From contig NZ_PJMS01000001.1 of assembly GCF_002846555.1 (NCBI RefSeq), positions 1,240,001-1,304,000 on the forward strand: a stretch of DNA of 64,000 bases. The letters are read 5' to 3'. The notes below the pieces were generated by a model. That model did not search any database. It saw only the letters and a list, made by a program, of their open reading frames with translations, and was not told where the DNA came from. Each line of letters begins with the position of its first letter. The stretch's first letter is position 1. The translations under genes were made by a program, and so were the position numbers. The stretch comes from Aquimarina sp. MAR_2010_214 (GTDB lineage Bacteria; Bacteroidota; Bacteroidia; Flavobacteriales; Flavobacteriaceae). Positions 18,504-28,100 of the stretch are shown here, one piece after another.

Positions 18504-19202
18504 ATGGAAGTAATAATTGAAAAAATTAAAAAATTTCGAGAAAATATAAAAGAAAATCCTAATGTGGAAATTAATGAAGCAGAGTGGAAAGATTTTCTTG
18601 AATTATCAAACTCCAGTATTCAATGGATTATTGAAGATTTAGCCAATATAGGAAAAATCACTATGGAACCAAAGTATTATAGTGTCATGAATTTTTCAAG
18701 CCTGAGTATTAAATGGAAAAGTAAGAGCCAAAATTACTTTTTATACGGAGGGTTTCATATTAATGGAATCTTTGAAGCTCTTTCAAACCCTTCTACTTTT
18801 TGGAAAATAGACTTTTCTCTACCCTCAGATGCTGCAGTCCCAGATAACCTTAAACACTTTGAAAAACTAAACTGGTTCGAGAAACAAGCGTGGGGTGATG
18901 ATTGGAGATATGGCTGCTTCGTAAGAGGTGTGAACAAGTTTCCACCAAAAATAGCCTTTTTTGATAGGAACTGGTATACGTTGCTTAATTTGTCTTTTGA
19001 AGATTATTTGGAAGCTATGATTGTATCTTGTGCTGTAAAAGGGTGGCAATATTTTTATATAGATTGGAATCAAGAAATACTACATAAATCAATTGCTCTG
19101 GAAGATATGGAATTAGCAGTAAAAGCGCTTCCTGAATTATTTCCAAAACAAGATTTTACATACCATATCGATAAATTAAATGAAGTAAAAGGACTTAAAT
19201 AA
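18504..19202 (+). CDS. SUKH (SMI1/KNR4)-like putative immunity protein
   Basis: A 232-residue protein without signal peptide or membrane segment, so probably cytoplasmic. The C-terminal half (PPKIAFFDRNWYTLLNLSFE followed by DYLEAMIVSCAVKGWQYFYI) resembles the end of SUKH/SMI1-KNR4 domains, which commonly act as immunity proteins for nuclease and other polymorphic toxins. The N-terminal half (DFLELSNSSIQWIIEDLAN) is less typical. It begins 4 nt after the stop of the nuclease-like effector, the classical toxin-immunity arrangement. The family call rests on pattern only and could be wrong; another immunity or chaperone fold is the alternative. Confidence 0.5.
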   Translation: MEVIIEKIKKFRENIKENPNVEINEAEWKDFLELSNSSIQWIIEDLANIGKITMEPKYYSVMNFSSLSIKWKSKSQNYFLYGGFHINGIFEALSNPSTFWKIDFSLPSDAAVPDNLKHFEKLNWFEKQAWGDDWRYGCFVRGVNKFPPKIAFFDRNWYTLLNLSFEDYLEAMIVSCAVKGWQYFYIDWNQEILHKSIALEDMELAVKALPELFPKQDFTYHIDKLNEVKGLK

Positions 19203-19346
19203 TATCGTATTAAACGATTGATTAACATCAACTACTTAGTTTGATGATATGATTAAACGTAGGAAAAAACCCCTAAAAAGATGAGTCTTTTACCTCATGA
19301 AAAACCAGTAAAATAAGAGTAAATTTAAGTTTTAAAGAGATTAGGG

Positions 19347-20165
19347 ATGAAAAAAACAGCATACCAAAAAGAACTTGCTATTAAAGCGATTCAAAAACGA
19401 AGAGGAACTGATAATAACAAAAAAGATGTCATGAAAATTCAATCCTGGTTGACATTATTTTCTATCAGAAACCCAAGTAGTGGTACCGCGACAGGTATAG
19501 ATGGAGATTTTGGCCCAGCTACAGAAAAGGCAGTGAAGAATTTTCAGGAGTCAAAAGGTCTTGTAAAAACAGGTGTTGTTGATCAAGAGCTATTTAATAA
19601 ACTCTCAATTAACCTGAAAGAGGCTTTTGAAAAACCTTTAATTAGTAATGGTCTTAGAGGTTTGGTTATAGAAGTTGCAGAAAATCATCTAAAACAACAT
19701 CCTTTTGAGCTCGAAATACAAGGGCAATCTAATAGTGGTCCTTGGGTACGTAGTTATATGGATGGTCATGATGGATCTCCATGGTTTTGGTGTATGGGAT
19801 TTGCACAGGCTATTCTTGATCAGGCAGCAAGTACTCTAGGTAAAAATTTTAAAACTCTAATGCCACTAACTTACAGTTGTGATACGGTTGGTAATACAGG
19901 CCTGGAAAAAGGATTATTATCAAGATTTCGTACCATAAGAAGAAATTCTTCTATCATAAAACCAGGGGATGTATTTCTAATTCAAAAATCACTTTTAGAC
20001 TGGACGCATACAGGTATAATAACTTCCGTGCAAGGAGATGTAATAGAGGCAATAGAAGGGAATACAAATCATCAAGGTTCCAGAAACGGAGTAGCAGTAA
20101 TGAAAAGAATGAGAAACTTTAGAAAATCCAAAATAGACATATTTTCAATAGAGCCATTGGTGTAA
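19347..20165 (+). CDS. Peptidoglycan-binding plus CHAP-like endolysin of the eCIS locus
   Basis: A 272-residue protein. Residues about 27-90 form a PG_binding_1 domain (GIDGDFGPATEKAVKNFQES then GLVKTGVVD). The second half resembles a CHAP or related papain-fold amidase/peptidase: C149 in PWFWCMGFAQAILDQ is the likely nucleophile, H221 in DWTHTGIIT the likely base, and IEAIEGNTN supplies the third polar residue. There is no signal peptide, as expected for a cell-wall hydrolase that leaves the cell through a holin or is released by lysis. It lies between the cargo block and the AAA+ gene, with 144 nt before and 120 nt after, so it may have its own promoter. Likely job: lysis for particle release, or wall penetration. 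The choice between these is inference. Confidence 0.7.
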   Translation: MKKTAYQKELAIKAIQKRRGTDNNKKDVMKIQSWLTLFSIRNPSSGTATGIDGDFGPATEKAVKNFQESKGLVKTGVVDQELFNKLSINLKEAFEKPLISNGLRGLVIEVAENHLKQHPFELEIQGQSNSGPWVRSYMDGHDGSPWFWCMGFAQAILDQAASTLGKNFKTLMPLTYSCDTVGNTGLEKGLLSRFRTIRRNSSIIKPGDVFLIQKSLLDWTHTGIITSVQGDVIEAIEGNTNHQGSRNGVAVMKRMRNFRKSKIDIFSIEPLV

Positions 20166-20193
20166 AAAACCAACATGAAATGAACTATAATAA

Positions 20194-20213
20194 TTAGGTT
20201 GATGCAAACCTAA
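20194..20213. other. Short inverted repeat upstream of the AAA+ gene
   Basis: A 7-bp perfect inverted repeat (ttaggtt ... aacctaa) with a 6-nt spacer, in the 120-nt gap between the endolysin-like gene and the ATPase gene. There is no T-tract after it, so a terminator is unlikely. It may be an operator or insignificant. Confidence 0.25.
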
Positions 20214-20285
20214 ATGAGTATTAGTGAATTCCATATCACTATAGGGCACGTTTAAGTATGACTTCTAAAACAATAGTATAAACAG

Positions 20286-21629
20286 ATGAAACAAGTTTTA
20301 GTCCAGAACACAATACATTTTAATAGTAAGCTATCTTTTTTAAGAGAGGTAATAGAATATCGTTTAAAAACTGAATATACCAATGAATCGGTAGTTTTTC
20401 CAAAATTTGATGATATCGTATCTGATGATTCCTTGTTTTCGATATTTGTTAGAAAACAACAATTGACATTAGAAGAAATAATTACATTATTGGTAGCAAT
20501 TGTTCCTCATATATCTCCTAATTTTTTTACAACAATCATATCAGATTTTTTGCCAAATGGAGGAGAATTACCAGAATTCGGAGGAGTAAAAGGCAAAAAT
20601 CATAGAGGAATTATACCAACGGGAGAAACGATACAGTTTATAATAGGAGGAAGTGATATCCAAAAAAGAATCCAATTTACAGAAATGTTCTATGAAGATC
20701 ATCTGTTTATCAAAGAGGGCATTCTATACTTAGGTGATGTACCGTCTGGAGACCCAAGAATGAGTGGGCGTTTGATGATGGATGAAGAGTATATTGAATT
20801 GTTTACTACCGGAAAAGTACTAAAACCTACAATGAGCAAAGATTTTCCTGCAGAAAGAATCGAAACACAACTAGACTGGAATGATCTAGTGTTACAAAGC
20901 AAGACATTGCATCAGGTAAAAGAGATAGAAACTTGGTTAAACTATAACGATGTGGTACTAAATGATTGGAACATGAAATCTAGAATTAAACCTGGATATC
21001 GTATTTTGTTTTCTGGTCCACCGGGAACAGGAAAAACTCTTACAGCTTCATTATTAGGTAAGTATACAGGAAAAGATGTCTATCGTATCGATTTGTCTAT
21101 GATCGTATCGAAATATATTGGTGAAACAGAAAAAAACCTATCTAAATTATTTGACAAAGCAAAAAATAAGTCGTGGATTATGTTTTTTGATGAAGCAGAT
21201 GCGATTTTTGGGAAACGTACTAATGTTAGAGATGCTCATGATAAGTATGCTAATCAAGAAGTGTCATATTTACTGCAACGGATTGAGGCACATTCGGGAT
21301 TAGTAATTTTGGCTTCAAATTTCAAAAACAATATAGACACAGCCTTTACCCGTAGGTTTCAATCTATTATTGAATTCGAGAATCCATCTTATAAAGAACG
21401 GTTATTACTTTGGAAAAAAAATCTACCAAATAAAATACCAATACACAAAAATATTTCTTTAGAAGAAATTTCAAAAAAATATGCGCTCACTGGCGCAAAT
21501 ATCATTAATGTTGTGCAATATACCTGCCTTAAAACATTGGCAGAAAAAGATACATCTATTCAGTTAGAAACGTTATTAGAAGGAATTAAAAAAGAATACC
21601 TAAAAGAAGGTAAAATGATCACCATCTAA
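20286..21629 (+). CDS. AAA+ ATPase of the contractile injection system (Afp15-like)
   Basis: A 447-residue protein. The N-terminal 200 residues are a family-specific region (GRLMMDEEYIELFTTGK, then PAERIETQLDWNDLVL). A classical AAA+ module follows: Walker A GPPGTGKT at 244-251, sensor region YIGETEKNLSKLFDKA, Walker B IMFFDEADA near 298-306, and TRRFQ near 352 as arginine-finger region. In Afp/PVC systems the equivalent ATPase is required for assembly or cargo loading, although the mechanism is not settled. It is the last gene of the locus in this window. It starts with ATG, and no strong terminator follows. Confidence 0.88.
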   Translation: MKQVLVQNTIHFNSKLSFLREVIEYRLKTEYTNESVVFPKFDDIVSDDSLFSIFVRKQQLTLEEIITLLVAIVPHISPNFFTTIISDFLPNGGELPEFGGVKGKNHRGIIPTGETIQFIIGGSDIQKRIQFTEMFYEDHLFIKEGILYLGDVPSGDPRMSGRLMMDEEYIELFTTGKVLKPTMSKDFPAERIETQLDWNDLVLQSKTLHQVKEIETWLNYNDVVLNDWNMKSRIKPGYRILFSGPPGTGKTLTASLLGKYTGKDVYRIDLSMIVSKYIGETEKNLSKLFDKAKNKSWIMFFDEADAIFGKRTNVRDAHDKYANQEVSYLLQRIEAHSGLVILASNFKNNIDTAFTRRFQSIIEFENPSYKERLLLWKKNLPNKIPIHKNISLEEISKKYALTGANIINVVQYTCLKTLAEKDTSIQLETLLEGIKKEYLKEGKMITI

Positions 21630-21791
21630 TGAGTATTCTATATTGATAGTAATATCTATCTCTTCAGAGTGTATAGCTATCATGTTTCTAAATGCGATGC
21701 AGTCATAGCTAAAATTTCTTCTATCCTTTATTATCATTGACTTCATGGTTTTAAACATACCTTTTTTTACGGTTTAAAAGTAAAACTTTTG

Positions 21792-21827
21792 TTGGAATAT
21801 TTCCTATCAAAAATGGAAATATTCCAA
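21792..21827. promoter_or_regulatory. 13-bp perfect inverted repeat (operator candidate) upstream of the TIR gene
   Basis: The arms ttggaatatttcc (21792-21804) and ggaaatattccaa (21815-21827) are perfect inverted complements separated by 10 nt. The right arm ends 10 nt before a TAATTTTG -7 box, so it covers the place where the -33 element should be. This geometry fits a repressor or activator site for the TIR-asparaginase operon. No T-tract follows, which argues against a terminator for the ATPase gene. Confidence 0.55.
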
Positions 21828-21837
21828 ATAAACAAAG

Positions 21838-21845
21838 TAATTTTG
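21838..21845 (+). promoter_or_regulatory. Flavobacterial -7 box (TAATTTTG) of the TIR operon
   Basis: An exact match to TAnnTTTG, 57 nt upstream of the ATG. There is no TTG at the normal -33 distance, where instead the right arm of the inverted repeat lies, suggesting that activation or repression acts there. Confidence 0.45.
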
Positions 21846-21901
21846 TAATAGCGGTTTTTAGTAAGAATTGGTCAGTTTTAGGTTAAAAAAAGAAGTCAGT
21901 G

Positions 21902-22885
21902 ATGAAAAACAAGAATTATGAATATGATGTTGCGCTTTCTTTTGCTGGAGAGAATAGGGCATATGTAGAGGAGGTTGCAAATAGCCTCAGGATAAGAGGA
22001 ATTAAAGTGTTCTACGACCTGTTTGAAGAGACAAACTTATGGGGTAAAAACTTATACGAGTATTTATCCGAGATATATCAAAACAGAGCAAGGTATACGG
22101 TGCTATTTATCTCTGGATTTTACAATCAAAAATTATGGACAAACCATGAGAGAGCCTCTATGCAGGCAAGAGCATTTCAGGAAAGTAGAGAATATATTTT
22201 ACCAGCTAGATTTGATGATACAGTGATTCCTGGAGTATTGAAAACAGTAGGGTATATCAACCTGAAAGATAGAAGTCCAGATGAATTTGCAGGCCTGATC
22301 GAAAAAAAATTAAAAAAGGATCAAACCTTTTTAAAAAGCAAATGGTCAAAGATTTCTACTCTGGTCAATCCTAAACCTTTCATTTTTACTATTAAAGTAG
22401 GAAATGAAAATAAGGAATCAATTAAAAATGCCAAAGTGGTACTTGTCGCTAATAATTCCACATACCTTGAAGGATTTTCTGATGAAAAAGGTCTGGCACA
22501 TTTTATTATTCGAACACGTAAATTATATACGGTGCTTATTGCACACCCTGGATATCCGGCAGTATTATTTAAAGATATTAACCCAAAGGAAGACATAGAA
22601 GTAACTATTGAAAAATCAAAAGGATCGGGTTCTGTAATCCTTAATAAATCTGGTGAAATACGAGGGATTATGGGAAGGATAAAACCTGTATTGAAATCAA
22701 ACAGCAAAATATCATTATATGCTGATAACATAGCTATTGAGGGGGGACAGCATCAACCTTTTGATATTGAGTTAAATAAATCAATAACTTTGGAAGATAA
22801 TGGAGGAAATAGTATACATTTAACGCTTAGATTCTTTCAAGGAAGAATCGCCTTAATCGATTTTTGTAAACACAAATTACCTTAA
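21902..22885 (+). CDS. TIR-domain protein with C-terminal beta-sandwich domains
   Basis: A 327-residue protein. Residues about 7-140 are a bacterial TIR domain (YDVALSFAGENRAYVEEVAN, then GIKVFYD, then YTVLFISGFY). E83 in LWTNHERASM sits where the catalytic Glu of NAD-cleaving TIR domains lies, so NADase activity is plausible. Residues about 155-240 look like a carboxypeptidase-regulatory-like fold (KNAKVVLVANN, then FSDEKGLAHFII, then HPGYPAVLF), and the rest is beta-rich. The ATG at 21902 is preferred over an adjacent GTG at 21899. It is 2 nt ahead of the asparaginase gene. It may be a defence sensor/effector or a protein unrelated to the eCIS next door. The role is unproven. Confidence 0.75.
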   Translation: MKNKNYEYDVALSFAGENRAYVEEVANSLRIRGIKVFYDLFEETNLWGKNLYEYLSEIYQNRARYTVLFISGFYNQKLWTNHERASMQARAFQESREYILPARFDDTVIPGVLKTVGYINLKDRSPDEFAGLIEKKLKKDQTFLKSKWSKISTLVNPKPFIFTIKVGNENKESIKNAKVVLVANNSTYLEGFSDEKGLAHFIIRTRKLYTVLIAHPGYPAVLFKDINPKEDIEVTIEKSKGSGSVILNKSGEIRGIMGRIKPVLKSNSKISLYADNIAIEGGQHQPFDIELNKSITLEDNGGNSIHLTLRFFQGRIALIDFCKHKLP

Positions 22886-22887
22886 TT

Positions 22888-23958
22888 ATGAAAAGAGTAA
22901 TCATCTTTTTTAGTTTTATTTTGTTTTTGGCGTGTAAAGAACAGCCAAAAGAAACAGTAGAAAAACCAATTGTTGAAACTGTTAAGGAAGACACTAAAAA
23001 ACCAGAAGATAGTTTTGGAATTGTAATTCATGGTGGAGCAGGAACTATCTTGAAAAAGAACATGACTCCAGAAAAAGAAGCAGCTTATAAAGCTAAACTT
23101 GAAGAAGCAATAAAAGTAGGACATACCATTCTTAAAAATGGAGGGACAAGCCTTGAGGCTGTTGAAAAAACAATAAATGTACTTGAAAATTCCCCGTTAT
23201 TCAATGCCGGAAAAGGAGCTGTATTTACTAGTGAAGGTACAAATGAATTGGATGCCTCTATTATGGATGGAAGCAATCTGAATGCTGGAGCAGTAGCAGG
23301 AGTTAAAACGGTTAAAAACCCAATTAACCTGGCTAAAGAAGTAATGCTTAACTCTCCTCATGTACTATTATCAGGTAGTGGAGCCGAATTGTTTGCTAAA
23401 GAAAGAAGCCTTGAAATTGTTGACCCCGCATATTTTTTTACAGAAGACCGGATGAAATCACTGGAGAGAGTAAAAGAAAAATTGAAAAACAAAGAAGCAA
23501 ATAAAACAACCGCTTTTTATGATCCGTTTATAAAAGATGCTAAGTTCGGAACGGTGGGCTGTGCAGCATTAGATAAAAATGGAAATTTGGCAGCAGGAAC
23601 TTCTACAGGTGGAATGACCAATAAAAAATGGAATCGTATAGGAGATTCACCCATTATTGGAGCTGGGACATATGCTAATAATGCAACTTGCGCAGTATCA
23701 AGTACAGGATGGGGAGAATATTTTATACGAGCGATGGTAGCGCATGATATTTCAGCATTAATGGAATATAAGGGACTTTCTCTTAAAGAAGCTGCCAAAG
23801 AGGTGATACAGAAAAAACTGACCGATCTTGGAGGTACAGGAGGAATTGTAGCGATCGATAATAAAGGCAATGTAACCATGGAATTTAATACCGCAGGAAT
23901 GTATCGTGCAACAATGAATGCTAGCGGAGAACTTACTATAGGAATATATGAAAAATAA
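22888..23958 (+). CDS. Isoaspartyl peptidase / plant-type L-asparaginase lipoprotein
   Basis: A 356-residue N-terminal nucleophile hydrolase. The first 20 residues (IIFFSFILFLACKEQ) form a lipoprotein signal with the lipobox cysteine, so the enzyme is exported. The Ntn signature is clear: FGTVGCAALDKNGNLAAGTS with T222 as the nucleophile exposed by autocleavage after G221, followed by TGGMTNKKWNRIGDSP and GAGTYANN. The N-terminal HGGAGTI motif and AGKGAVFTSEG also match. Such enzymes remove beta-aspartyl residues from peptides or hydrolyse asparagine. It is separated by 2 nt from the TIR gene and followed by a strong terminator, so the two form one operon. Confidence 0.9.
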   Translation: MKRVIIFFSFILFLACKEQPKETVEKPIVETVKEDTKKPEDSFGIVIHGGAGTILKKNMTPEKEAAYKAKLEEAIKVGHTILKNGGTSLEAVEKTINVLENSPLFNAGKGAVFTSEGTNELDASIMDGSNLNAGAVAGVKTVKNPINLAKEVMLNSPHVLLSGSGAELFAKERSLEIVDPAYFFTEDRMKSLERVKEKLKNKEANKTTAFYDPFIKDAKFGTVGCAALDKNGNLAAGTSTGGMTNKKWNRIGDSPIIGAGTYANNATCAVSSTGWGEYFIRAMVAHDISALMEYKGLSLKEAAKEVIQKKLTDLGGTGGIVAIDNKGNVTMEFNTAGMYRATMNASGELTIGIYEK

Positions 23959-23987
23959 TACTCCTGATTTTAAATTTTAAAAATTTA

Positions 23988-24012
23988 CCCTCCTAAATAA
24001 GGAGGGTTTTTT
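23988..24012 (+). terminator. Rho-independent terminator of the TIR-asparaginase operon
   Basis: Stem ccctcc/ggaggg with a 7-nt loop followed by six T residues, 30 nt after the asparaginase stop. Confidence 0.85.
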
Positions 24013-24119
24013 ATTTTGAAGATATCCGAGGGTTGAAAATTCCCTGTTTTCAGGGGATAACGACATTAAAAATCGCTTTACCTTTATCAAATAATTACAA
24101 TATTGTAAACAATAGATAA

Positions 24120-25046
24120 GTGAAAAGAATATTAGTTTTAATAATCATCTGTGTAATTCATAAAGGGATGGCTCAAAATAAAGAAGATATAGTTGGCTTA
24201 TACTCGCTGGGATCTCATTCACCAGAAGGAGGAAGTCATTTATTCGTTTTAGAAAACGGCAAGTTTGTGATTACCTACTTTGGCGGTGTGCAAGTCGGTC
24301 AATGGAAAAAAGAAAGAGATCATACATTTTTGTTTACTCCAAATGTCAAGACAAATCAGTTTGAACTTTATGGAAGACACAATAAAAACATAAAGGACAG
24401 CTTAAAAATCTCTTTTATGGGTTTTGAAGAATCACAGAATTTTGTGGGATTAAAAAAAACTAAAGATGATGTACATATAATGAAACAAGTGTTTAATGAA
24501 GATGCTAACTGTTTTAATTATCCTTATGTAGAAATTTTTAAAAAGCATACAGATATAATTTCTTTTATGACTTCAAATGAAGAAATGAAAGCGACTATCA
24601 TTGACTTCGACACAAAAAATTTTAATGACTTTATTGCCTATTTTTTTCCTTCAGAAAATGAAGCATACCCTTTTTATGCTAAGTTAAAAGAAAACAAATT
24701 GTATTTAGACGAAAATGAGTATTCAGAAAAACATCCTTTGCCGGCAGAAGGAGAAGATATTGAATTTATTAGAGCAATAGCCAATAAGAATACTTCTGAA
24801 GATAAGATTTTTTGTAATCCTTCTTATAACAAATTTGAAGGTAATATCAATGATTCTTACGTTTTTAATAAAGAAAAAGAAGCATATATACATCCGGATT
24901 ACTATACTGAGGGAGACGAATTTAAAGAAGATACCTATGATAACTTATCTATTATTTATGAGTATCAAGCTTGTACAAATGACCTTTCTAAGAATATTGA
25001 CTTTAAAATAGAAGATAAACCTATATTTCAAGTTAATTGTCGATAA
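24120..25046 (+). CDS. Hypothetical exported protein
   Basis: A 308-residue protein with GTG start and a signal peptide (MKRILVLIIICVIHKGMAQ). The mature N-terminal part has a lipocalin-like or repeated-strand appearance (GLYSLGSHSPEGGSHLFVLE, then GGVQVGQWKKE), typical of uncharacterised flavobacterial secreted proteins. No catalytic motif, lipobox or sorting domain was seen. It lies alone between a terminator and the alpha-2-macroglobulin gene. I do not recognise its function. Confidence 0.55.
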   Translation: MKRILVLIIICVIHKGMAQNKEDIVGLYSLGSHSPEGGSHLFVLENGKFVITYFGGVQVGQWKKERDHTFLFTPNVKTNQFELYGRHNKNIKDSLKISFMGFEESQNFVGLKKTKDDVHIMKQVFNEDANCFNYPYVEIFKKHTDIISFMTSNEEMKATIIDFDTKNFNDFIAYFFPSENEAYPFYAKLKENKLYLDENEYSEKHPLPAEGEDIEFIRAIANKNTSEDKIFCNPSYNKFEGNINDSYVFNKEKEAYIHPDYYTEGDEFKEDTYDNLSIIYEYQACTNDLSKNIDFKIEDKPIFQVNCR

Positions 25047-25197
25047 ATGAATGAAGAAATGTAGTATGGGAATCCAAAAAAAATAAAATAAAAAAGGATT
25101 AAATAATAGAATTGAAATTTATAACCTTAAGTAGGTTAAGATAATGTGGAATACAATCAAAAATATACTACCTTTAATCCGCTAAACATCGACTAAT

Positions 25198-28100
25198 ATG
25201 AAATTATCACGAATCTTCTATTTGTTATTTTTTGTAACACTAGTATTTTCTTGTAAGAAAAAGGATGACCAATCTATAGCTGAGGCTAATGCTTCAGAAT
25301 TAAACAAATATCAGGAATATATCTCAGATGTATCTTCAGGAGTTATTTCGGTATTAGATAATGTATATGTGGTTTTACAAACACCAGTAGAAGGTTGGAG
25401 TGATAATCAAGAGCTGCCAAAAGATATACTTACTGTTTCACCAAAAGTGAAAGGTAAAATAATTGCCGTAAACAACCGAACTATTTCTTTTCGTCCAGAA
25501 GAAGGGTTTGACGAAGATACTGCATATACTTTTACATTGGACTTAGAGGAACTGGTTAAAGATTTTAAAGATGATCTTGATGAAGAATTTGTCTTTACAG
25601 TAAAAACATTAAAACAACAATTTTCTGTTATTACAGATAACCTTCAGTCGTATAGTAAAGATTGGCAATATATAGATGGAACAATAACATCAAGTGATCA
25701 GATGAAATTTGATGTTGCTAAACAACTTATTTCTGCAACACAGAAAGGGAAAAAAGTCACTGTAAAATTTAGCGAATCAATTGATAAAAGCCGTCAATTT
25801 AGTTTTAGAATAGATAGTATTCAGCGTTTTGAAGAGGATTCTGAAGTTGAAGTTAAATGGTCTGGTAAGTCTTTTAATATTGATACCGAAGGCGAAGATA
25901 TATTGTCTATACCCGGAAAGAATAATTTCTCGGTAATCAGTGTTTCAGTAGCTAATGTAGATAGTCAATATGTTGAAATTAATTTTTCTGACCCACTTAA
26001 GAAAAATCAAAATTTTAATGGCCTGGTCACTATTTCTGGAGCCAAAAAATTAAAATACACAGTAAACGGTAATGTACTTAAAGTATATCCAAAACAAGAA
26101 CTTAAAGGAACCTTAGGAGTTACCGTATTTGAAGGAATAAAAAGCACTGATAACTATAAATTAAAGAACACGTATACAGAGAATGTGTCTTTTCAACAAC
26201 CAAATCCAGAGATTCGTCTGTTGCAAAGCGGAGTGATTTTACCAACCTCGGATAATCTGAAATTTAATTTTGAAGCTATCAACCTTCGCGCTGTCGAGGT
26301 ACAGGTAGTTAAGGTGTTTGAAAATAATGTACTTCAATTTTTGCAAAACAATAACCTAGATGGCTCTAATAATTTAAGAAGTGTAGCAAGACCAATTGCT
26401 AAAAAGCTTATTAATCTACAAGAAAACCCATCTTTAAACCTTAGTAAATGGAATGCTTTTGCAATTGATTTAAAAAAGCTAATTACACCAGAACCTGGGG
26501 CAATCTATAGAGTAGAATTAAATTATCGAAAAACCTATTCACTGTATAAATGTGATGGAGCAGCAGCCAATGATACTCCAATCACAGAATTGACAGATAA
26601 TTATGACGAAGAAGAGGAATCGAGTTTTTGGGATAGCTCTCAATACTATTATGATGAGTACTACGACTACAATTGGCAAGAAAGAGAAAACCCATGTAGC
26701 ACTTCTTACTTTAGAGATAAAAAAATCAGTGCAAATGTATTAGCCTCTAATCTGGGAGTAGTAGTTAAAAAAGGACTTAATAATGCATACATGGTTACGG
26801 TTAATGATATCATTACAACTAGTCCTGTTGCAAATGCGAAAATAACTTTTTATAACTACCAGCAACAAGAAATGGGTGAGGGGACTACAGATGCAGAAGG
26901 AATAACTGGTTTTGATGCAGATCGTCCGGCATATTTTGCCATTGCCCAATCCGGAAAACAGCAAACTTACGTGAAATTGAATGATGGAAACGCATTATCA
27001 GTAAGCAAATTTGATGTTTCTGGAGTGAGATTGCAAAAAGGAATCAAAGGATATATTTATGGAGAACGTGGTGTTTGGCGCCCTGGAGACACCCTGTTTT
27101 TATCTTTTATGCTTAATGATAATGCAAATAAATTACCAAAAGGACACCCGGTAAAGTTCGAACTACGTGATCCATACGGTAAAGTGACCTATCAGGAAAC
27201 AAAGACCAATAGCACTAACAATTTCTACAAATTTGTTGTGAATACTTCTGATGAAGCACCTACTGGTAACTGGCAAGCCAAAGTTAATGTTGGAGGAGCT
27301 AGTTTTAGTAAAACACTTAAAATAGAAACCATAAAACCCAACCGTCTTAAAATCAAAACAACCTTTGATGATGAAGTTCTGGGGGCTAATAAGAATATAC
27401 AAGGTAATCTCGAAGTGTTATGGTTACACGGAGCGATAGCTAAAAACCTGAAAGCAGATATCAATGTTCGATTCAACCCAGGTAAAACCAGTTTTAAAAC
27501 CTTTCCGGGGTATGTTTTTGATGACCCAACACGTAGGTTCGGAACCGAAGAACAAGAAGTATTTCAAGGGCGAATTTCTGGTGAAGGAAAAGCAAGTTTT
27601 AACCTTAAACCAAAACTTGAGAACAAGGCTGCAGGAATGCTAAAAGCTTCTTTTATTACCAAAGTATATGAAAATGGAGGAGATTTTAGTACCGATGTCA
27701 TTAGTAAAAACTATTCACCATATAGTACGTACGTTGGAGTAAATGTTCCTAAAGGAGACAAAGCACGAGGGATGCTGTTAACAGACACAAAACATAATTT
27801 TGAAGTTGTTTCTGTAGATGATAAAGGAAATCCTAAATCAGTTAAAAATCTTGAAGTTTTTATCTATAAAGTCGATTGGAGATGGTGGTGGGATACATCT
27901 GAAGATAACTTGTCTTCTTATAATAGAGGATCATATAATAATGAAGTATTTAAGACCAAAGTAACGACTAAGAGTAATGGTAAAGCAAATTTCAATTTTG
28001 AATTAAAATACCCCGAATGGGGAAGATATCTGGTAAGAGTAGTAGATCCAAATGGAGGGCATGCTACCGGAAAAATAATGTATATCGATTGGCCGGGTTG

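Noticed and set aside
1..21629. Prophage
   Set aside because: Baseplate and tape-measure genes are present, but there is no capsid, portal, terminase, integrase or replication gene; with DUF4157 cargo and an AAA+ ATPase, this is an eCIS locus.
1..21629. Type VI secretion system
   Set aside because: No TssJLM membrane complex, ClpV or Vgr-type gene in the window; the tape-measure family and DUF4157 cargo are eCIS features.
25145..25176. Promoter of the alpha-2-macroglobulin gene (TACCTTTA)
   Set aside because: The box has one mismatch and no TTG at the proper distance; similar boxes at 24079 and near 52698 (minus) also lack a -33 partner.
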